From Actinomycetes bacterium (GTDB lineage Bacteria > Actinomycetota > Acidimicrobiia > Acidimicrobiales > RAAP-2), in assembly GCA_021802025.1 (NCBI GenBank), contig JAKABC010000025.1, forward strand, positions 1-15,479: a stretch of DNA of 15,479 nt, written 5' to 3'. Position numbers and translations under genes: made by a program. The notes under the pieces were generated by a model, which made no database searches, was not told the origin of the DNA, and worked only from the letters and a program-made list of their open reading frames with translations. This document shows, piece after piece, positions 1-6,467 of this stretch. How positions within the stretch are numbered: the stretch's first letter is position 1; the number at the start of each line of letters is the position of its first letter.

Positions 1-667
1 CGGGGTGGAACGGGGCGGCGACCCCGGTCAGGGAGCAGATCCAGCGCCCGCCGCGCAACGTGATCGTCGCCGAGTAGACGTGGAAGCGCCCGAGGTCGAT
101 CATGCGCCGCACCCGGCGGGTGGGACCGAGGACCCTGACCTCGCCGATCGTGGGCAGGCGCAGGTGGGCGGGGTCGGTGAACCGGATGGTCTGGGTCTTG
201 CCGGGCCTCGCCCGGTTACGCAGGCGAAAGCTCGGCGTGGTCCGTCCCTTGGCCGCGAAGCGCGGGAACCCGACCGGTGCGCCCTTTCGGGCACCCCTCT
301 TCGAGTCCGACCAGTTCTTGAGCGCCCTCGCCGCGTCGACGCTCGCACACTCGAAGACGTCACCGGGGATCTCGTGGCGCCAGGCGAGACCGCGGGTGCC
401 GTCCTCGTCCACCGGCGAGGAGTCGAGCTGGCCGTTCTTCCAGGCGTTCATCTCATTGACGAAGGAGACCCACGACCACGAGAGGCTGGGGGTCACGACG
501 CCAGAGTCGAGATCCCTCTCCGCCGCGCGCAGGGTGAGGTTCTCCTTCACCCGGGCGAGATGGTGGTTGATCGTGAAGCGTCGCGCCCCGGCGCACTTGG
601 CGAAGAGTGTGCGCTGCTCCTCAGTGGGGTCGAGTGCGAACTGGAAGGTGACCGAACGTGAGAGCAC
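1..667 (-). CDS. tnpB: TnpB-like protein of IS200/IS605 (IS1341) type, N-terminal part
   Basis: The minus strand is open without a stop from the left edge to a GTG start at 667-665, giving about 222 residues of a protein usually near 400. The translation follows actinobacterial TnpB: an N-terminal FALDPTEEQ segment, KCAGARRFTINHHLARVKENL, a middle ARALKNWSDSKRGARKG stretch, GFPRFAAKGR, RLPTIGEVRVLG, and a closing SATITLRGGRWICSL strand. TnpB is an RNA-guided nuclease carried by transposons; the RuvC catalytic residues lie in the C-terminal half, beyond this window, so activity cannot be judged. No tnpA lies upstream, as expected for an IS1341-type stand-alone element. The frame is open back to a TAA near 770, so an earlier start is possible, but homology begins at the chosen GTG. 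The truncation is caused by the window edge, not by visible damage. Confidence 0.85.
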   Translation of the reverse strand, partial: MLSRSVTFQFALDPTEEQRTLFAKCAGARRFTINHHLARVKENLTLRAAERDLDSGVVTPSLSWSWVSFVNEMNAWKNGQLDSSPVDEDGTRGLAWRHEIPGDVFECASVDAARALKNWSDSKRGARKGAPVGFPRFAAKGRTTPSFRLRNRARPGKTQTIRFTDPAHLRLPTIGEVRVLGPTRRVRRMIDLGRFHVYSATITLRGGRWICSLTGVAAPFHP

Positions 668-800
668 CTGACCGGTGGAGGAGATCAGGGGCTCGCCTTT
701 TGCCCGAGAGGTTGGCGTCGAAGAGGTCTCGCCCACGTCGAGGACGGTATCGATCGGGTGTTACAGGGCAGTCAGGTTACGGGCAAATAGAACACACGCT
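668..800. other. Non-coding gap between tnpB and the next gene, probably holding the transposon left end
   Basis: These 133 bp separate the tnpB start from the stop codon of the gene at 801-1541. In IS200/IS605-family elements the left end lies within one to two hundred bases upstream of tnpB, so the element boundary should be in or near this gap. I see no strong hairpin, no clear inverted repeat and no target duplication, which fits a family that makes no terminal repeats. The sub-stretch 760-805 is more AT-rich than its surroundings. The exact boundary cannot be set from this sequence alone. Confidence 0.4.
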
Positions 801-1541
801 CTAATTCCGACGTCGCACCACGGGGTGCGCCAGGCGCGTCCCCCGGGGTTGGGCCGCGCGCCGGTCGAGGTGGGCCATGAGCATTGCGTAGACCTCGTCG
901 CCGACCATGGCCACGAGCTCCTCGCGCATCGAGTCCGCCACCCGGGTTCGGCCGACGAAGGCCTCGGGCGCTTCGGTGCACCACCAGTGGAAGTCCTCGC
1001 CGCCGCCGCCCCAGTGCCGACGGTCCCATTGGGCGATCCGGGTGATCACGTGTCCGTCGTCGGTGACCTCGTCCTCGCGGCGCAGCGGCAGCTGCCAGCA
1101 GACCTCGGGCTTGAGCCCGACGTAGCTCTCCCCGGTGTCGAGCGCCATCACGTGGAAGGCGCAGCCCGCCCCGCGGTGGAAGTCCGGCCGGTTCAAGAAG
1201 ATGCACGCGTCCTTAACGAGGCGGGTCGACATCTCGCCCGAGCGCGAGACCTTGGTGGTGCCCTTGGCTCCGCGGGCCTTGAACTGCCACTGGTCGGCGC
1301 TCAGGCGCGCGGCCGCGCGCTCGACCCGGTCGCGGTCGGCCTCGTCCGAGAGGTGGGCGCCGTAGCTGCAGCACCCCTGGACGAGCTCGGCGGCCGGGCC
1401 CGTGAGCACGCCCTGGCAGCCGTGGCCGAAGATGCAGGTCCAGTTGCTCTCGAGGAAGGTCACGTCGAACATCCAGGTCCGCGATAGCTCGGGGTCCTCG
1501 AAGCTCACCCACTCGTGGGCGTCGGGGGGCAGTCGGGTCAC
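801..1541 (-). CDS. Conserved cysteine-rich protein of unknown function
   Basis: A 246-residue soluble protein without signal peptide or membrane helix. It has eight cysteines at residues 36, 42, 57, 58, 113, 127, 148 and 188, many next to glycine or aromatic residues (CIFGHGCQG, QGCCSYGAH, DACIFLNRP, CWQLPLRR, HWWCTEAPEAF). I recall similar conserved hypothetical proteins in other actinobacteria. The cysteine spacing suggests a metal or Fe-S binding site of the YkgJ/zinc-iron-chelating kind, but this is inference and no function is assigned. The GTG start at 1541 sits 6 nt behind a TAGTTT -10 hexamer and has no ribosome-binding site, so a leaderless mRNA is likely. It diverges from nfuA, an Fe-S carrier, across only 54 bp, which makes a link to iron-sulfur proteins plausible. 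The 3' end abuts the putative transposon end. Confidence 0.75.
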   Translation of the reverse strand: MTRLPPDAHEWVSFEDPELSRTWMFDVTFLESNWTCIFGHGCQGVLTGPAAELVQGCCSYGAHLSDEADRDRVERAAARLSADQWQFKARGAKGTTKVSRSGEMSTRLVKDACIFLNRPDFHRGAGCAFHVMALDTGESYVGLKPEVCWQLPLRREDEVTDDGHVITRIAQWDRRHWGGGGEDFHWWCTEAPEAFVGRTRVADSMREELVAMVGDEVYAMLMAHLDRRAAQPRGTRLAHPVVRRRN

Positions 1542-1547
1542 CGCACG

Positions 1548-1553
1548 AAACTA
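1548..1553 (-). promoter_or_regulatory. -10 element TAGTTT for the Cys-rich gene (leaderless)
   Basis: Read on the minus strand, TAGTTT ends exactly 6 nt before the GTG start at 1541, placing the expected transcription start on the start codon itself. No Shine-Dalgarno sequence fits between them. No convincing -35 hexamer is visible. Confidence 0.5.
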
Positions 1554-1583
1554 GCGTCCGTCCGCGTCGGCCCCGCCCACCCG

Positions 1584-1589
1584 TAAACT
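1584..1589 (+). promoter_or_regulatory. -10 element TAAACT for nfuA (leaderless)
   Basis: TAAACT ends 6 nt before the GTG start at 1596, so the mRNA would begin at the start codon. It faces the TAGTTT element of the divergent gene, with the two hexamers 30 bp apart. No clear -35 box. Confidence 0.5.
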
Positions 1590-1595
1590 CGCGCC

Positions 1596-2246
1596 GTGAG
1601 CACCGTGCAGACCTTCGACGTCCTCTCCCTCACCGACGAGGCCCGATCGGTGGTGCGCGAGGCCCTCGCCGCCGAGGCCAACCACGAGGGCCTCGCCCTC
1701 TGGGTCGAGGTGACGGGCACCCGCGGTCCGGGCTACGCCTACGACCTGTACTTCTCGGAGCTCGCGCTCGCGCCCAGCGACGCGGCGGTCGGCCACGACG
1801 GCGACCTCGCCCTCGTGGTGCCCGCGGCGAGCGTCGAGCGCCTGCGCGGCAGCCGGCTGGAGTTCTCCGACGAGGGCGGGGGCGGTCTGGTGCTCGTGAA
1901 CCCGAACGCGCCCACCCGCGAGGAGATGAACCCGGGCATTCCCGAGGAGATCCTCGCCCACGGGGTCGAGGGCCCCTTGGGGCTCGTCGCGGCCCGCGTC
2001 CTCGACGAGCAGGTGAACCCGGCCATCGCCAGCCACGGCGGGCGCTGTGAGCTCGTGGCCCTGGACGAGGACGCTCGGGTGGCCTACGTGCGCCTCGGGG
2101 GCGGCTGCCAGGGGTGCGCGCTCAGTCGCATGACGCTCAGTCAAGGGATCGAGTCGATGCTGCGCGAGGCCATCCCCGAGCTGACCGGCGTGGTCGACGT
2201 GACCGACCACGCCTCGGGGGCCAACCCCTTCTACACCCACGAGTAG
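1596..2246 (+). CDS. nfuA: NfuA-type Fe-S cluster carrier protein (NifU-like C-terminal domain)
   Basis: 216 residues in two parts. Residues 10-105 look like a degenerate A-type (IscA/HesB) domain without cluster cysteines, ending in LVLVNPNAP. Residues 115-216 are a NifU C-terminal domain: VNPAIASHGGR, then GGGCQGCALS with the cluster-binding CxxC at C171 and C174, then a PELTGVVDVTDH..G...FY tail that matches E. coli NfuA closely. In the family, two subunits share a [4Fe-4S] cluster through these CxxC motifs and hand it to apoproteins in the cytoplasm. The start is GTG at 1596, with no ribosome-binding site and a -10 hexamer directly in front. It lies 27 bp upstream of aroC, which has its own -10, so the two genes may be transcribed separately. 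An extra cysteine (C151) lies in the HGGRC segment. Confidence 0.9.
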   Translation: MSTVQTFDVLSLTDEARSVVREALAAEANHEGLALWVEVTGTRGPGYAYDLYFSELALAPSDAAVGHDGDLALVVPAASVERLRGSRLEFSDEGGGGLVLVNPNAPTREEMNPGIPEEILAHGVEGPLGLVAARVLDEQVNPAIASHGGRCELVALDEDARVAYVRLGGGCQGCALSRMTLSQGIESMLREAIPELTGVVDVTDHASGANPFYTHE

Positions 2247-2261
2247 CCGCGGACGCCTCCG

Positions 2262-2267
2262 TAGACT
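2262..2267 (+). promoter_or_regulatory. -10 element TAGACT for the aro operon (leaderless)
   Basis: TAGACT in the 27-bp nfuA-aroC gap ends 6 nt before the aroC ATG at 2274, the same spacing as for nfuA and the divergent Cys-rich gene. No ribosome-binding site precedes aroC, which supports a leaderless aroC mRNA. Confidence 0.5.
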
Positions 2268-2273
2268 GAGGCG

Positions 2274-3461
2274 ATGCTGCGCTTCTTGACCGCGGGCGAG
2301 AGCCACGGGCCGTCACTCGTCGTCGTGGTCGAGGGGCTGCCGTCGGGGCTCGCCGTCGACCTCGACGACCTCGGCGCCGAACTGGCACGGCGCCGGCTCG
2401 GCTTCGGGCGGGGACCCCGCATGCGCTTCGAGCGCGACGAGGTCCGACTCCTCGGCGGCGTGCGCTTCGGGCGCACCCTCGGCTCGCCGGTCGCCGTCGA
2501 GATCGCGAACACCGAGTGGCCCAAGTGGGAGGCGGAGATGTCCGCCGCCCCGGGGGCCCCGAGCAAGCGGCTCACCGCGCCGCGGCCCGGTCACGCCGAC
2601 TTAGCCGGCATGCTCAAATACTCCTTCGACGACGCGCGCGACGTGCTCGAGCGCGCCAGCGCGCGCGAGACGGCGGCCCGGGTGGCCGCGGGCTACCTGG
2701 CCAAGGCTCTCCTCGCGACGTCGGGGGTCGCGGTCGTGAGCCACGTGGTGCGCATCGGCGAGGCCGCGTCCTCGGGCTCGCGCCCGGGCCCCGGGGACCT
2801 CGCCCGCGTCGACGCGAGCGAGGTGCGCTGCCTCGATCCCGCGGCGGCCGAGGCCATGGTTCGAGAGATCCGGGCCGCGGCCAAGGTGGGCGACTCGCTC
2901 GGCGGAGTGGCCGAGGTCATCGCCTACGGGGTCCCCGTCGGGCTGGGCAGCTACGTCCACTGGGACCGCAAACTCGACGGACTCTTAGCCGGGGCGCTGA
3001 TGAGCATCCAGGCCGTCAAGGCCGTCGAGATCGGCGACGGCGCGGCCCAGGCGACCCAGCGCGGCAGCGTCGCCCACGACGCCATCGCCGCCAACCCGGA
3101 CCACGCGCGCGGGGGCGGGTTCGAGCGCCGCGGCGACCACGCGGGGGGCCTCGAGGGCGGGGTGAGCTCGGGTGCGCCGATCGTGGCGCGGGTCTCGATG
3201 AAGCCGCTGGCCACGTTGAATCGACCGGTGCTCGAGACCGTCGACCTGGCGACGGGCGAGTCGACCGTCTCGTTCAAGGAGCGCACCGACGTCACCGCCG
3301 TTCCGGCCCTGGGGGTCGTGGCCGAGGCGATGGTGGCGCTCGTGCTCGCGCGCGAAGCCCAGCGCAAGTTCGGCGGCGACACGGTCGAGGAGTTCACCCG
3401 CAACCTCGAGGGCTACCTCGCGGGCCTGGGCTCGCACGCGTCGGCCGCGCGGCCGCGCTAG
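2274..3461 (+). CDS. aroC: Chorismate synthase
   Basis: 395 residues, the usual length for actinobacterial AroC. The enzyme converts 5-enolpyruvylshikimate-3-phosphate to chorismate using reduced FMN, the last step of the shikimate pathway, in the cytoplasm. Visible family signatures are the N-terminal GESHG with catalytic His11, RRLGFGRGPRM with the RQ/RG-type phosphate-binding arginines, PRPGHADL with catalytic His107, RASARETAARVAAG near 127-140, and a GGLEGGVSSGAPIV block in the second half. The ATG at 2274 is set by the MLRFLTAGESHG start and by the -10 element just upstream. It opens a run of four aro genes with gaps or overlaps of at most 4 nt. Nothing looks truncated. Confidence 0.97.
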   Translation: MLRFLTAGESHGPSLVVVVEGLPSGLAVDLDDLGAELARRRLGFGRGPRMRFERDEVRLLGGVRFGRTLGSPVAVEIANTEWPKWEAEMSAAPGAPSKRLTAPRPGHADLAGMLKYSFDDARDVLERASARETAARVAAGYLAKALLATSGVAVVSHVVRIGEAASSGSRPGPGDLARVDASEVRCLDPAAAEAMVREIRAAAKVGDSLGGVAEVIAYGVPVGLGSYVHWDRKLDGLLAGALMSIQAVKAVEIGDGAAQATQRGSVAHDAIAANPDHARGGGFERRGDHAGGLEGGVSSGAPIVARVSMKPLATLNRPVLETVDLATGESTVSFKERTDVTAVPALGVVAEAMVALVLAREAQRKFGGDTVEEFTRNLEGYLAGLGSHASAARPR

Positions 3462-3463
3462 TC

Positions 3464-3952
3464 GTGGCGCGGGTCGTCCTGGTGGGCCTGCCCGGGGCGG
3501 GCAAATCGACGCTGGCCCGGGCCCTGGCCGAACGCCTGGGCTGTGCGGTGCTTGACACCGACGAGGTGCTCGCCCGGCGCGTCGCGACCCCCGCGGCCAC
3601 GTACCTGCGCGACGCGGGGGAGGAGCGGTTCCGCGCCGCCGAGGTGGAGGCCCTGGTCGAGGCGCTCGACGCCGACGCCGTGGTGGCGACCGGGGCCGGG
3701 GTCGTCACGCGCGCCGACGCGCGTGACCTGCTCGCCGGCGAGCGCACGCTCTGGCTCGACGCGCCCGACGCGACGCTCCTCGAGCGCGTCGCGGGGGGCG
3801 ACCGGCCCCTGCTGGGCGAGCACCCGGCGGCGGCCCTGGCGCGTCTGCGCGCCGAGCGCAGCCCCCTCTATCGGGCGGTGGCCTCGGCGGTCGTCGACAC
3901 CTCCGGCCCGCTCGACGAGGCGCTCGAGCGCCTCAGCGAGGCGGTCTCGTGA
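3464..3952 (+). CDS. aroK: Shikimate kinase
   Basis: 162 residues, slightly short for the family (about 170). It phosphorylates shikimate with ATP. The Walker A motif GLPGAGKS lies at residues 8-15. The D31-T-D33 pair fits the shikimate and magnesium site, R56 in EERFRAAE fits the substrate arginine, R114 in GDRPLL is the lid arginine, and R132 in RSPLYR is the third conserved arginine. The usual GGG motif is GAG here (77-79). I chose the GTG at 3464, two bases after the aroC stop, because it gives the family's normal N-terminus (VARVVLVGLPGAGKS); the open frame runs far upstream only as an antisense-like shadow of aroC. There is no ribosome-binding site, so translational coupling to aroC is likely. 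It overlaps aroB by 4 bp. Confidence 0.93.
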   Translation: MARVVLVGLPGAGKSTLARALAERLGCAVLDTDEVLARRVATPAATYLRDAGEERFRAAEVEALVEALDADAVVATGAGVVTRADARDLLAGERTLWLDAPDATLLERVAGGDRPLLGEHPAAALARLRAERSPLYRAVASAVVDTSGPLDEALERLSEAVS

Positions 3953-4995
3953 GGATCCCGGTGGCGCTGGGCGAGCGCGCCTACGACGTCGTCGTGGCCG
4001 ACGGGGCCCGGCACGAGCTCGCCGGCCTGCTCGCCGCGCGCGCCCCGCGGGCCCGCGTGGCGGCCGTGGTGACGACCGAGGCGCTGCGCGCCGCGCCGTG
4101 GTTCGACCTCGTCACCGGACTCGAGCAGGTCGTGCTCGACGTCCCCGACGGCGAGGCCGCGAAGTCGCTGACCCAGCTCGAGACGGTGCTCGAGGGCCTC
4201 GCGCTCGCCAACCTCTCGCGCGAGGACGTCGTGGTCGCGGTCGGGGGCGGGGCGGTGTGCGACCTGGCCGGCTTCGCCGCGTCGGTGTATCGCCGCGGCG
4301 TGGGCGTCGTGCACGTGGCGACGTCGCTCGTCGCCCAGGTCGACGCCGCGGTGGGGGGCAAGACGGGCGTGAACCTGCGCGCCGGCAAGAACCTCGCGGG
4401 GACCTTCCACCAGCCCTGGGGCGTGTTGTGCGACACCGAGGTGCTCGCGACCTTGCCCGAGCGCGAGGTCCGCAACGGCCTGGCCGAGGTCGCCAAGTGC
4501 TGGCTGATCGAGGGCCGGCCCGCCGAGGCCGTCACCGCGACCCCGCGGACCACGCTGGTGGAGGTGGCCGTCTCCTTGAAGGCCCGGATCGTGGCGAGCG
4601 ACGAGCGCGAGGGTGGGCCGCGCGCCGTGCTCAACTACGGCCACACGCTGGCCCACGCCCTCGAGGCGCTGGCGCGAGCGCGCGGCGACGACGTGCGCCA
4701 CGGAGAGGCCGTCGCGACGGGACTCGGGGTGGCGGCGCGCCTGGCGCGAGCGCTCGGGCGCATCGACGAGTCGCGCGTCGCCTACCACGACGCCGTGCTG
4801 GCCGGCTTCGGCTTGAACCCTTGGGCGACGCCGGCCTACGAGCCCGGCGCGCTGATCGAGGTGATGGGGCGGGACAAGAAGGCCCACCACGACCTCACCT
4901 TCGTCCTCGACGGGCCCGACGGGATCGAAACGGTGCCGGGGGTTGACCCGGGCGTCGTGCGCGAGGTGCTAGAGCGGTTCGAGGAGGAACGATGA
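3949..4995 (+). CDS. aroB: 3-dehydroquinate synthase
   Basis: 348 residues. It converts DAHP to 3-dehydroquinate with NAD+ and a zinc ion, step two of the shikimate pathway. The NAD-binding GGGAVCD segment is at 99-105, VGGKTGVN at 135-142, and the metal ligands are E180 (GLAEVAK), H232 (NYGHT) and H251 (RHGEA). The C-terminal MGRDKKAHHDLTFVL block is typical. The stretch between E180 and the DERE segment is about 11 residues shorter than in E. coli AroB as I remember it, and the usual KYG is KCW. The GTG start overlaps the aroK stop as GTGA. The gene ends overlapping aroQ as ATGA, so coupled translation is expected on both sides. Confidence 0.96.
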   Translation: MRIPVALGERAYDVVVADGARHELAGLLAARAPRARVAAVVTTEALRAAPWFDLVTGLEQVVLDVPDGEAAKSLTQLETVLEGLALANLSREDVVVAVGGGAVCDLAGFAASVYRRGVGVVHVATSLVAQVDAAVGGKTGVNLRAGKNLAGTFHQPWGVLCDTEVLATLPEREVRNGLAEVAKCWLIEGRPAEAVTATPRTTLVEVAVSLKARIVASDEREGGPRAVLNYGHTLAHALEALARARGDDVRHGEAVATGLGVAARLARALGRIDESRVAYHDAVLAGFGLNPWATPAYEPGALIEVMGRDKKAHHDLTFVLDGPDGIETVPGVDPGVVREVLERFEEER

Positions 4996-5450
4996 GCGGC
5001 GTGATCCTGGTGCTGTCGGGACCCAACCTCGACCAGCTGGGCCGGCGCGACCCGGCGATCTACGGCACGGCCACGCTCGACGAGCACGTCGCGCGCCTGC
5101 GCGACGCGGCCGGGAAACGCGGCTACGAGGTGCGCCACGTGCAGACGAACTTCGAGGGCGAGCTCATCGAGGCGGTGCGCGACGCCACCGACTGCGCGGC
5201 GCTGATCGTGAACGCCGGGGCGCTCACCCACACCTCCTGGGCCCTGGCCGACGCGCTGGCGACCTTCACGGGTCCCCGGGTGGAGGTCCACCTGTCGAAT
5301 CCGGCGGCGCGCGAGCCGTTCCGCCACGTCACGACCCTGGCCGGCGTGGTGGAGGGATCGATCGCCGGCTTCGGCGCCTTGAGCTACGACCTGGCCCTCG
5401 AGGCGGTCTGCCGACTGCTCGGGGACGGACCCGGCGCCGCCGGCTCCTAG
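4992..5450 (+). CDS. aroQ: Type II 3-dehydroquinate dehydratase
   Basis: 152 residues, normal for type II dehydroquinases (dodecameric, trans-elimination of water from 3-dehydroquinate). The catalytic tyrosine is Y24 in PAIYG, the loop arginines are in LGRRDP (17-21), N74 lies in IVNAGALTHTS with H80, H100 lies in VEVHLSN and R107 in AARE. Two variations stand out: the N-terminal motif is SGPNLDQLG rather than the common NGPNLNLLG, and NAGA replaces the common NPGA. The ATG overlaps the aroB stop and has a strong GAGGAGG at 4981-4987, so it can also initiate on its own. No aroE (shikimate dehydrogenase) lies next to it. The stop codon is part of the putative efp -10 hexamer. Confidence 0.95.
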   Translation: MSGVILVLSGPNLDQLGRRDPAIYGTATLDEHVARLRDAAGKRGYEVRHVQTNFEGELIEAVRDATDCAALIVNAGALTHTSWALADALATFTGPRVEVHLSNPAAREPFRHVTTLAGVVEGSIAGFGALSYDLALEAVCRLLGDGPGAAGS

Positions 5451-5453
5451 ACT
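5448..5453 (+). promoter_or_regulatory. -10 element TAGACT upstream of efp, overlapping the aroQ stop
   Basis: The hexamer is identical to the one before aroC. A start about 7 nt downstream would give an efp leader of roughly 29 nt containing the GAAAGGGA ribosome-binding site near 5473-5480. No clear -35 box is visible, so the call rests on the hexamer match and position. Confidence 0.4.
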
Positions 5454-5488
5454 CGTCCCCGCACGCTTTCGCGAAAGGGACCCGGCCC

Positions 5489-6052
5489 ATGGCCGCCATC
5501 ACGACCTCCGACATCAAGAACGGCATCACCATCAAGCTCGACGAGGGCCTCTACACGATCATCGAGTTCCAGCACGTCAAGCCGGGCAAGGGTGGGGCCT
5601 TCGTGCGCACGAAGCTGCGCAACCTGCGCACCGGGGCCGTCATCGAGCGGACCTTCCGGGCCGAGGAGCGCCTCGAGCAGGCGATCATCGACAAGCGCGA
5701 CACCCAGTTCCTCTACCGCGACGGCGAGGACTACGTCTTCATGGACCAGACGACCTTCGATCAGGTGCCGGTGCGTTCGGCGACCCTCGGGGAGGCCGCG
5801 AACTTCCTCGTCGAGACGGGCCGGGCCATGCTGGTCTCCTACGAGGACGAGGTGATCGGCATCGAGCTGCCCGCGTCGGTGGAGCTCACCGTCACCGACA
5901 CCGAGCCCGGCCTCCAGGGCGACCGGGTGTCGGGGGCCCGCAAGCCGGCGACCCTCCAGACGGGCTTCGTCGTCCAGGTACCGCTCTTCGTCGGGCCGGG
6001 CGAGACCATCAAGGTCGACACCCGCACCGGCGAGTACATGACCCGGGCCTAG
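5489..6052 (+). CDS. efp: Elongation factor P
   Basis: 187 residues, full family length with the three beta-barrel domains. EF-P binds between the P and E sites of the ribosome and relieves stalling at consecutive prolines. The tip loop is HVKPGKGGAF with the conserved lysine at K34, which in some bacteria is modified. No modification gene (epmA, ymfI or earP type) is in the window. The C-terminal domain ends with the typical GETIKVDTRTGEYMTRA. The ATG at 5489 has GAAAGGGA about 8 nt upstream. In many actinobacteria a proline peptidase gene (pepQ) sits between aroQ and efp; here it is absent and the gap is 38 bp. nusB follows after one base. Confidence 0.97.
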   Translation: MAAITTSDIKNGITIKLDEGLYTIIEFQHVKPGKGGAFVRTKLRNLRTGAVIERTFRAEERLEQAIIDKRDTQFLYRDGEDYVFMDQTTFDQVPVRSATLGEAANFLVETGRAMLVSYEDEVIGIELPASVELTVTDTEPGLQGDRVSGARKPATLQTGFVVQVPLFVGPGETIKVDTRTGEYMTRA

Positions 6053-6053
6053 G

Positions 6054-6452
6054 GTGACCCCGGGCCCCGAGCGCCACCGCGCGCGCGAGCGGGCCCTCGA
6101 GATCCTCTACGAGGCGCAGATCAAGGGGCGCACCGCGCGCGAGATCCTCGCGGCGCTGCCGGTGGCGCCCGACCCCTACACGCTCGAGCTCGTCGAGTCG
6201 GCCCAGGTCCACCGCGAGCGCGCCGAGGACCTCATCGCCGCCTGCGCGATCGACTGGTCCCTGGAGCGCATCGCCCTGGTCGACCGGCTGGTGATGACCC
6301 TCGCCGTGGGCGAGATGCTGCTCGACGACCCGCCGCCCCTCGCCGTTATCCTGGACGAGGCCGTGGAGTTGGCGAAGGTTTTCTCGACCGAGGGATCGGC
6401 GTCGTTCGTGAACGGCGTGCTGGCCACGCTCGCGCGGCGCCTCAGCGACTGA
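6054..6452 (+). CDS. nusB: Transcription antitermination factor NusB
   Basis: 132 residues, a small all-helical RNA-binding protein. With NusE (S10) it binds the boxA RNA of rRNA leaders and supports antitermination. Family signatures are RHRARERALEILYEAQ at the N-terminus, DWSLERIALVDRLVMTLAVGE in the middle, and ILDEAVELAKVFSTEGSASFVNGVL at the C-terminus. It begins with GTG one base after the efp stop and has no ribosome-binding site of its own, so it is probably coupled to efp. The aroQ-efp-nusB order is widespread in actinobacteria. Confidence 0.95.
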   Translation: MTPGPERHRARERALEILYEAQIKGRTAREILAALPVAPDPYTLELVESAQVHRERAEDLIAACAIDWSLERIALVDRLVMTLAVGEMLLDDPPPLAVILDEAVELAKVFSTEGSASFVNGVLATLARRLSD

Positions 6453-6467
6453 CGAGAGGGGAGCGCC

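Noticed and set aside
5..671. Long plus-strand frames opposite tnpB (218 and 189 aa)
   Set aside because: They are antisense shadows with Arg/Pro/Gly-rich translations and no recognisable motif, while the minus frame reads as TnpB.
675..1487. 270-aa plus-strand frame opposite the Cys-rich gene
   Set aside because: Composition is that of an antisense shadow (Val/Ala/Arg-rich, no motifs); the minus frame has well-ordered Cys and Trp motifs and a fitting promoter.
2516..3463. Extended N-terminus for AroK (478-aa frame through aroC)
   Set aside because: This part is Arg-rich and out of frame inside aroC; shikimate kinase homology begins only at 3464.
3543..4946. 467-aa plus frame across aroK and aroB
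   Set aside because: An Arg/Ala low-complexity shadow of two certain genes.
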